Below are positions 52,597-64,000 of a DNA stretch of 64,000 nt, in pieces (within the stretch, counting starts at the first letter, position 1; each line of letters begins with the position of its first letter). The notes below the pieces were generated by a model. It searched no databases and was not told where the DNA came from. It saw only the letters and a program-made list of their open reading frames with translations. The stretch comes from Hoplostethus atlanticus (taxonomy: Eukaryota > Chordata > Actinopteri > Trachichthyiformes > Trachichthyidae), in contig JAXDDX010000011.1 of the NCBI GenBank assembly GCA_034670405.1, positions 1,289,501 through 1,353,500 on the forward strand. Direction: 5' to 3'. The position numbers and the translations under genes are program-made.

Positions 52597-55005
52597 TATG
52601 TGCATTGATGTGTACCCTGTCAGAGTGAAGAGAAGAACCATGTGAACGTTTCCTTGGAGCAGCGTTTTCATGAGTTGGAAGTGCACTACGCCGAAGCCAC
52701 CACCCTACTGCACTTACAGGGCACTCTCATCCTAGACCTCCAGGTATACCGCATGGGACAAAACAAATGTCATTGTTTCACCATATGTCACTGGTTTATG
52801 AAAGATTACACACAGCTATGATATTGTTATTGACCTTAGAAAATACAATTTTACATGACTACCTAGCGATTGATTTATTTGGAGTAGGTAATGCAATGTA
52901 CAGGGTTCCGATGGTCATTGCAAACCTGGAAATGTCATGGAAAATGATTGATTGTCTTTTTTCCAACCAGTGAAATGTTTAATGTCAAGCTTGGCTACTT
53001 GTCGATCCACTTCCCTTTGAGGAATAATAAATGATTCAAATATTGGTCATGGAAATTGAGTCTTGGAAAGGTCATGGAATTTGATTAGCAAAAGCTGTAG
53101 GAACCCTGGCTTGCCATGCTTAATTAATTTGTTCCTCAGCTGAAAAGCTAGATAATGGTCTGGGAGGATTGTCACAATATTGTAAAAGAGAACCACTTTC
53201 TAAAAGGGGACATGGGGCTTTGGTATTATCAGCATTTCACTTCAGACGTTCAGTGGCACTCAGGCTAAAATGTTTTACCACGTTATCTTTAGTTCAGCAG
53301 TTTGACAAATAATCTGATTTTGTGGAAATCAACTAATTTAAAGGCCTACATACGTTTTAAAGACCTGTGTGAGCAGGCTGGTTCTTGATAGAACGGCCGT
53401 TTGTGTGTCTTCCTGTTTAGAACCAGATTCATAACCTGACTGTTTTGGTGGAGAGAGTGAAAAGGAGCCCTGGTTGCATGATCAACATCGTCCGCGCCAA
53501 CCCTCTGATGAGTGCTCAAGAGGCCCTGCACCCAGGTACACACACTCAGAAACACACCTGCAAACACTCGTCCTGTATGTGCCTACACACACTCAGACAC
53601 CATCACCTCAGTAACCAATAAAAACAAGCTCTTACCGCAGTTTGCCACGGTCTACCAGCAGAGGGAGCCAAATCTTCCCTCTTTGGTTTAGTACCTCTTC
53701 AGTCCAACCCTGTCTCACTTTTTATGTCCTCAGAGATTCAGCATGTGAGGAACTGTCCCATAGACTGTGCTTCTATCTACTTCAATGGAGTGAGGAGATC
53801 AGGTCTCTACACAGTTGTGCCATCATTAGTAGGCGTGCCTGTGGATGTCTACTGTGATATGGACACTGATGGTGAGTTACACACACATCAATAGGCAGAC
53901 ACACACACATTTTCTTGACACATCACATTGGGGTAACAGGGTGGCTTAGTAGTTAGACAGTTCTGAGCCTCATGTTGGTAAGCATCTGCTCTGCTGAAGA
54001 CACTGAGTCTGTACCACCTCCTGGGCCGCTGCTCTGTAGCTGACCTGCACTCTGACCTCAGTGGAGGGGAAGGGAATCATTTAAAGGAGAATTTCCCTAT
54101 GTGGATCAATAAAGTAATACTATATGCCATATACCTTTCTGCCAGTACCACGCCTTCCTTCTTCCTCAGGTGGTGGCTGGACTGTGATCCAGAGGCGAGT
54201 TGACGGCTCGATGAGCTTTGACCGGAGCTGGAGGGACTACAGGGATGGCTTTGGTGATCTGCACTCAGAGTTCTGGCTGGGCAATGACCACATCCACGAC
54301 CTGAGCAGCCAAGGAGACTATAGCCTCCGCATCGACCTGGAGGACTGGAGCAACAAGCACAAACACGCCCTCTACCGGAGCTTCAGGTCGGTGGCATGCA
54401 CAGCCGGGAACACGCAAGCTATGTGCACGAATGTAGGCAAGCCTACACACTACTAGTACAGAATGAATCTCTCGCAAATGCAAAGACATGCACAAAGACA
54501 ACCTCAACATGGCTGCCAAACACATGCATCTGTATCTCTTGCATAAAGTCCCACTGTTCTTCTGTGTCTGTGTGCATCCAGTGTGGAAGATGAGAACCAT
54601 CAGTACCGTCTCCATGTGTCAGGCTTCAGTGGCACGGTGCAGGACTCTTTCAGCTGGTACCACGACAAGCAGAGCTTCAGTACCCCCGACAGTGGCAACA
54701 TCTGTGCTGAGATCTCCCACGGTGGCTGGTGGTACAACCAGTGCTTCTACGCCAACCTCAATGGAGTCTACTACAGGGTAAGGGTACACAGATGTTCTCT
54801 TGCTCTAAACCTTTCAAGGCATGAATTATAGAGCATTTATTACTTCCTTATCCCACAGGGAGGCCGCTACACCCACAAAAGCCGGGGCCCCCTGGGTCCT
54901 GATGGGATTGTTTGGTACTCCTGGAGAGACTCTGACTATTACTCCCTCCGCAAAGTCAGCATGATGATCCGCCCACGCACCTTCCGACCCCATTTGTCGC
55001 CCTGA
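50725..55005 (+). CDS. Secreted angiopoietin-like / fibrinogen-related protein, eight exons
   Basis: Complete gene model of about 421 residues. Exons: 50725-50842, 51502-51718, 52624-52743, 53421-53535, 53734-53871, 54170-54386, 54582-54777, 54859-55005 (TGA 55003-55005). Layout: signal peptide (MWSALFVLFILVPEAKA), a Cys-containing segment (SQCGEYTNQ), a coiled-coil region rich in E, L, K, Q over exons 2-4, then a fibrinogen-related domain from NCPIDCASIYFNGVRRSG to the end (CDMDTDGGGWTVIQRR, FWLGNDHIHDL, GGWWYNQCFYANLNGVYY, YSLRKVSMMIRP). This is the architecture of angiopoietin-like proteins: secreted oligomers whose globular domain binds receptors or ligands. I cannot assign a named orthologue; angptl1/2/6 and angptl7 differ in the C-terminal part. 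Splice phases agree throughout, but exons 1 and 2 each carry one extra base that breaks the frame, so it is either a gene with assembly errors or a recent pseudogene. It converges on snx9. Confidence 0.85.
50939..50973 (+). repeat. 7-bp tandem repeat
   Basis: Five units of GAGACTA, in the first intron of the fibrinogen-related gene. Confidence 0.9.
51502..51718 (+). CDS. Fibrinogen-related gene exon 2: start of coiled coil
   Basis: CTAACAG acceptor, then VMEDGMCRLEATLPQLDEQR. After an extra A at about 51562 the frame continues CPDMFRCTEEVSYWLHENEE and ends with EELRNHRHRIKVLELQ at CAG|GTGAGT. Strongly heptad-like. 217 bp where 216 would keep phase 0. The cysteines may form inter-chain disulfides, as in angiopoietin-like oligomers (inference). 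Confidence 0.75.
52553..52592 (+). repeat. (TG)n microsatellite
   Basis: About 19 TG units, ending 32 bp before exon 3 of the fibrinogen-related gene, so within its acceptor region. Confidence 0.95.
52624..52743 (+). CDS. Fibrinogen-related gene exon 3: coiled coil
   Basis: Exactly 40 codons, phase 0 to 0: SEEKNHVNVSLEQRFHELEV then HYAEATTLLHLQGTLILDLQ. NVS is a potential N-glycosylation site. Preceded by a (GT)n tract and a CCTGTCAG acceptor; GTATAC donor. Confidence 0.85.
52900..53111. mobile_element. hAT-like MITE in an intron of the fibrinogen-related gene
   Basis: Short non-coding insert bounded by inverted ends CAGGGTTCC and GGAACCCTG, about 210 bp, rich in TCATGGAAAT motifs. It resembles hAT-derived MITEs; an 8-bp target duplication is not clear (GCAATGTA against GCTTGCCA). 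Confidence 0.65.
53421..53535 (+). CDS. Fibrinogen-related gene exon 4: end of coiled coil and linker
   Basis: CTGTTTAG acceptor; encodes NQIHNLTVLVERVKRSPGCM then INIVRANPLMSAQEALHP, phase 0 in and 1 out, GTACAC donor. NLT is a potential N-glycosylation site. Links the coiled coil to the globular domain. Confidence 0.85.
53734..53871 (+). CDS. Fibrinogen-related gene exon 5: start of FReD
   Basis: Encodes IQHVRNCPIDCASIYFNGVR, RSGLYTVVPSLVGVPVDVYC and DMDTD: the first conserved cysteine pair and the Y-C-D-M strand that opens every fibrinogen-related domain. 138 bp, phase 1 to 1, CCTCAG acceptor, GTGAGT donor. Confidence 0.92.
53931..54120 (+). mobile_element. Fish SINE-like repeat in an intron of the fibrinogen-related gene
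   Basis: Begins GGGGTAACAGGGTGGCTTAG (tRNA-like box A style), has CACTGAGTCTGTACCACCTC, and ends AATTTCCCTATGTGGATCAA then TAAAGTA, a tail seen in many fish retroposons. Lies between exons 5 and 6 and ends about 50 bp before the exon 6 acceptor. Confidence 0.6.
54170..54386 (+). CDS. Fibrinogen-related gene exon 6: FReD core
   Basis: Encodes GGGWTVIQRRVDGSMSFDRS, WRDYRDGFGDLHSEFWLGND, HIHDLSSQGDYSLRIDLEDW and NKHKHALYRSF. The GGGWTVIQRR-DGS and GFG-EFWLGN motifs are hallmarks of the family. 217 bp, phase 1 in and 2 out, CTTCCTCAG acceptor, GTCGGT donor. Confidence 0.95.
54582..54777 (+). CDS. Fibrinogen-related gene exon 7: FReD, calcium loop and binding region
   Basis: Encodes VEDENHQYRLHVSGFSGTVQ, DSFSWYHDKQSFSTPDSGN and ICAEISHGGWWYNQCFYANL, NGVYYR. 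The usual acidic D-R-D-x-D calcium loop after FST is shortened here to PDSG, while the flanking cysteine pair and GGWW-NQC-ANLNG are kept. 196 bp, phase 2 in and 0 out, donor GTAAGG. Confidence 0.94.
54859..55005 (+). CDS. Fibrinogen-related gene exon 8: FReD C-terminus and stop
   Basis: Encodes GGRYTHKSRGPLGPDGIVWY, SWRDSDYYSLRKVSMMIRP and RTFRPHLSP, then TGA. DGIVWYSW and YSLRKVSMMIRP are the canonical last strands of the domain. CCCACAG acceptor, phase 0. Confidence 0.94.
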   Translation, partial: GGRYTHKSRGPLGPDGIVWYSWRDSDYYSLRKVSMMIRPRTFRPHLSP

Positions 55006-56106
55006 ACCACCATCAGCATGACATAGGGACACAGGATGAGCACCACGGCAATAGGGATGAAATGGTCGCCTCACAGTGATGATAACTTTGGGAATATGGG
55101 AACCCTGGGTGATACGTGGTGATGTCCAGTGATCACCTCTAATGGCTGATCTCATCAAGAATGAAGCCGCTGTAAATTATATCATACATAGTTTGGAGAT
55201 GTGCTATTTTTAAAGTGAGTGCAGATGTGGCCAGTACGCTCATGATATTCCCTAAACTATATGGACTTTTTTTTGTGTTACATATTTTTGGAAACACAAA
55301 TGTCATAGTATACAGTTTGGGACAAGTGGACACTTTCCATTCAGTCGGGGAGTCCGCCCTTATTTTGTACCTCCATTTTGTACATTTAGTTTGACAGTTT
55401 ATTTTATTATGACACTTATATTTGGCAAGAATGAAAGGGGGATGTGCAACTGGCAGACAGAGCATCTGAGACTGATAAACATTGCATGTACTAGCATGTA
55501 CTATTTATGATTATTTCTATTATCCTATTTTCAGTCAATATGAATGAATTGAATTGAATCCAGCGTGTACCTTTTCATTAGACTATAACAGGTATTTATA
55601 CTCATCTATTCAAACAAGTCATGACATAATTCTTAACAACACTAGATCTGATCCCTTTGATTTGACTTCCTTGAGTGCTATTGTCTCAATAGGCTCAGGC
55701 AAAGATGTTATGTTGGAGTACTGTGTATATATATACTTAAGTACAGTGAAGCAGAAGACTCTTCACATATTGAAACTGTGTTTCAATACAGACAGAATGC
55801 TTCACTGTGTATAAGAGCTTTCCTGTGGAAAAGTAAAATATTATCTCAGTTGTAAAATAATGGTGTCCTACTTGGCGAACAGTAGACAGAATGCTTTTTG
55901 TCTCAGATGTCCAGATGGTGCTACCTGCTTACATCCAGAGTTGCATCACACAGGGGATTCCACAGTCCTGTCATATTGGACAGGGGTGTGTCAGTATAAC
56001 AGACATGTGTTGGCGAGAAGTGAAGTCTATATGCCAAAGGATAACCCACAGGCCACAGGGTTGGAGTCAATGCATTTTCAGTTCATTCAATTCTGAAAGT
56101 CTATAA

Positions 56107-56420
56107 GAACAAAGCTGTCGTCTTAAGTTTGCCAGAGATCACCTGGACAAACCTGGAGATTTCTGGAATTTTGTTCTGTGGACAGATGAGTCCAAACTTT
56201 AAGTGTTTGGTCACAATCAAAAATGCCATGTTTGGTCACAACTCAAAACTACCCACCACGGTCGACCTACGGTCAAGCATGGTGGTGGAGTATCATGGTC
56301 TGGCTGTTGTTCTTCATCTGAACCTGGATGACTTGACATCATCAAGGGAACCATGAATTCTGAGGGAAACCAGAAGATTTATGAACAGACGTCAGGCCAT
56401 CGTCAGCGAGGTAAAGCTGG
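56107..56420 (+). pseudogene. Tc1-like transposase fragment
   Basis: Plus-strand reading gives FARDHLDKPGDFWNFVLWTD, ESKL, a stop, VFGHNQKCHVW and PTVKHGGGVSWSGC, then DIIKGTMNSEGNQKIYEQ. This is the central DDE region of a fish Tc1-like transposase, with a stop and missing pieces. No ends found. Between the fibrinogen-related gene and snx9. Confidence 0.8.
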
Positions 56421-58179
56421 GCTCAAAGAGAGTCGTGCCCCTTACTTAAAACGCATCATCTTGTGGCTGCAATGCATTCTGGTCTGCTACTGCAGGGAGA
56501 AATTAGTATCTCTGCCTCTTCTACGATGGATTTCTCCCTGTATGATTCTTCCTGTTTTTTTGCGATGAAACTCACAAACATTGTAGTTGTGCTGAATATC
56601 TCTTGATGCGAGTCTTCACGTCATCTACATTTGGCCAATTATCTGCAGCAATAAGAAAAAAACACACACCAATGCAAGGTACAATAGCTCCTTTTCAACA
56701 GTGTTTTAGGGTGGATTTTCCCTTTAAAGTGGAGAATGTTTAACTATATGTGAAGTGTATAGGTTTTCCTTGTCTGGCTACTTTACGTAGGCTACACGTC
56801 CAGCTGCACCTGATGGCAGGGAGAGCCGAAGGCAGGGTGAAAAGGCTCTTTCACTGCCTCCACTCGAAGACTGCACAAACACACCCTTTGACGCTGTGCA
56901 CAGGCTACCGACTCATTCTCATTCCTATCCATCTCTACATAAGTATCTGCTAAAGGGAATAAGGACTTTACTGTGAGCGAGTTAGCGTGTGTGTCTGAGA
57001 CTTTGAGAGAAACCCTTGTCTTGTTTTCTGTGTAGTTCAGAGTTTACACACACGCACACAAACAAATATGTAGTTAGATTGAGTACAAATCAGTGTTTAA
57101 TAAATCAAACAGAATATTTTTCTCCTCCGTTACAATGTATTGCAAATATATCTATACATAAAATAGTATCTCAACGACCAAAAAGCATGATAGATCCAAT
57201 AGAATATATATTTGTATTTATCAAGTGCATAAGAAAACAAAAGAGTGAATGCAATTAGAGAATGATTGACAATTGTGCTGTGAAAAGCAAAAGCAAAACT
57301 AGAGGACATCTCTCATGGCTGAGTCCCAAACTCTGGACCGGTCTCCTTTTCCACAAAGATTCTTACAGCTGAAACTGCTGCCGACTCACATAAAACTCCA
57401 TGATCTTGATGAAAAAGGATACAAGGGGCTAGTTCAGGAGTACTGGGACAGAGCCACTGTGTTTGGCACTGACTCAAGGGAGGTATTGGTTCGCTGACTT
57501 TTGGCTTCAACATACAAGGCATAAAACAACCAACCCCAAATTGAGCACATTTTCATTTGGGATTGTACAAGTATATTCCACATTTCTAGGCATCAGTGTT
57601 TTGTTTTTTTTTCTTTCTGAAATAATGTAAACTGCAGTGTCATGGTACGCACACTAGGGGAAAACAAGCCAAGTGTTTGTGTTTTCCCCCTGAAGACAAG
57701 GCACATTGATTGAAAGGGGGGCGGGGCTTCCTGTTAGCGACTGAGGAAGTGCAGGATGAAAGGGGGCCGAGGCACTGCCAGCAGTGTTTGGACACACTCA
57801 CGGGCAAGAAGTGTGAAGACACACGCTCTCTCTGTGTCAACTCTCTCAAGTCTGTTGGATTCTTAAAATAAGAGGATGTGATTACGTCTGTGCGGTTGCA
57901 TGCTATTATGTAAGGGTTTAACACCCGTAGTTTGTGCAGGAATATGATCTGTATCGTGTTACACCAATGCAGGAAGACAGTGAAGGCAGCACATGGATGC
58001 AAACTGTGGCTTGAATGTTTCCTTTGTCACAATCTGCTGACCTTGGACACAGTGGTGGTGTGTATATATGTCTTACTGGACTACCACTGCTGGCCCTCTG
58101 ATTAGGTGTTGTGCATAAACTGTTACAAACCGTAGGTAGAGTAGCTGACAAAAGTAGGCCTGAGCATAAAGGAAGAGAC

Positions 58180-58180
58180 A

Positions 58181-58259
<79 letters not shown>
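58180..58259 (+). repeat. (GA)n microsatellite
   Basis: About 38 GA units, 100 bp beyond the snx9 stop codon, so a CT tract in its probable 3' UTR. Confidence 0.96.
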
Positions 58260-58261
<2 letters not shown>

Positions 58262-58361
58262 AAGTTCGAGGGAGGGAAGAGAGACAAAGCAAGAATATTT
58301 TGGATGTTGAGCTGACTTAATTCATCTTGCCCTTGTAGCTTGAGACTGACGGTCGCTGCTT

Positions 58362-63234
<4,873 letters not shown>

Positions 63235-63248
63235 TCAATAACATGGAG

Positions 63249-63285
<37 letters not shown>
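63249..63285 (+). repeat. (AT)n microsatellite
   Basis: About 17 AT units, next to the deleted Tc1 element. Confidence 0.95.
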
Positions 63286-63289
<4 letters not shown>

Positions 63290-63308
63290 TCTGCAAAGTG
63301 TTGGCATA

Positions 63309-63882
63309 CACTACCGGTCAAAAGTTTTAGAACACCCCCATCTTTTCCAGTTTTTATTGAAATTTAAGCAATTCAAATAACCTGAAATGGTACAAAGGTA
63401 AGCAGTAAACTGCTAGAGGTTAAAAAAAAAGTTTAAGTCAGAAAGATAATGTAAATTTCAGAGCCAAGGTGTCAGTGAGTACGGTTTCCCACACCATCAA
63501 AGGCACTTTGAAACTGGAGGAACCTCTGACAGGAAGAGGTCTGGCAGACCCAAAGCCACAACAGAATCACAACACAAGTTTCTGAGAGTCAACAGCTTGC
63601 GTGGTAGGTGACTCACACAGCTTCCACCACAGCTTAACACTGGTGGAAGTAAGCAAGTCTCAGTTTCAACTGTGGAGAGAAGACTTGCTGCAGGTTTGAC
63701 AGGTCGAGTGGCAGTAAGGAAGCCGTTGCTAAGATGGCAAAATAAGAAAAAGAGGCTTGGCTGGGCCATGAAGCACCGCCAGTGGACGACTGAAGACTGG
63801 AAGAAGGTCTTATTAAACTGTGGAAATTTCAATAAAAACTTGAAGAATGGAGGTGTTCTAAAACTGTTCTAAAACGGTAGTG
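63309..63882 (+). mobile_element. Internally deleted Tc1-like transposon in a snx9 intron
   Basis: Inverted ends CACTACCGGTCAAAAGTTTT / AAAACGGTAGTG with TA at 63307-63308 and 63883-63884, the Tc1 target. The inside encodes the N-terminal DNA-binding half of a transposase (HFETGGTSDRKRSGRPKATT, VSTVERRLAAGLTGRVAVRK, MKHRQWTTEDWKKVL) and then jumps directly to the right end, so the catalytic DDE part is deleted. It lies in the snx9 intron between the first exon seen here and the next upstream one. Confidence 0.88.
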
Positions 63883-64000
63883 TACACCATCTACTTTTAT
63901 CACATTGTATCATGCTTGTTTTATGACGCATGGGAAAACAAGATGCAATGAAGCTATTGAGTTTCACTTCTTGATTCACACTTCACACACATTCTAAGGG

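Larger units (their letters stand above)
55006..58361. other. Intergenic or 3' UTR stretch between convergent genes
   Basis: Between the stop codons of the fibrinogen-related gene (plus) and snx9 (minus). Contains the Tc1-like transposase fragment at 56.1 kb and the GA tract at 58.2 kb; both genes' 3' UTRs must lie here, but I could not fix either poly(A) site. Confidence 0.7.

Overview
This is vertebrate nuclear DNA, almost certainly from a teleost fish. Genes are split into short exons with GT-AG introns, dinucleotide and tetranucleotide microsatellites are very frequent, and the repeats are typical of fish: an L2/CR1-like LINE with the conserved fish 3' tail, Tc1/mariner, hAT and IS630-type DNA transposon remnants, tRNA-derived SINEs and solo LTRs. 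Nothing prokaryotic, no CRISPR array and no standalone rRNA or tRNA gene was seen.

Three protein-coding genes are supported. (1) About 1.0-16.6 kb, minus strand: kcnk2 (TREK-1 two-pore-domain K+ channel). Five coding exons carry M1, the extracellular cap, P1, M2, M3, P2 and M4; the exon(s) for the cytoplasmic tail lie beyond the left edge. The first coding exon begins with TG, and a consensus donor 1.3 kb upstream would supply the A, giving a start codon split by an intron. (2) 50.7-55.0 kb, plus strand: a complete eight-exon secreted protein with a signal peptide, a coiled-coil region and a C-terminal fibrinogen-related domain (angiopoietin-like). Its first two exons each contain one extra base that breaks the frame. 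(3) 58.4-63.2 kb, minus strand: the last ten coding exons of snx9 (sorting nexin 9), covering the C-terminal part of the PX domain and the BAR domain; the SH3 and linker exons lie beyond the right edge. The secreted-protein gene and snx9 are convergent.

The space between is mostly repeats. At 38.5-42.75 kb there is a nearly full-length L2-like LINE with endonuclease and reverse transcriptase reading frames. It is broken by small frameshifts and interrupted by a 556-bp solo LTR with TG...CA ends and a 5-bp target duplication. A second family of solo LTRs (about 455 bp) occurs twice, at 24.9 and 33.7 kb; the second copy sits inside an IS630-like transposon remnant. A deleted Tc1-like element with TA target duplication lies in a snx9 intron, and related MITE copies lie in introns of snx9. 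The stretches 17.1-38.5 kb and 42.8-50.7 kb show no convincing exons.

The three genes have no evident functional link; they are neighbours, not a system. I found no convincing undescribed biological system. The most useful points are the split kcnk2 start codon, the three single-base insertions in otherwise conserved exons (assembly error or real lesions), the nested LTR insertions, the altered calcium loop of the fibrinogen-like domain, and a perfect 99-bp tandem duplication.
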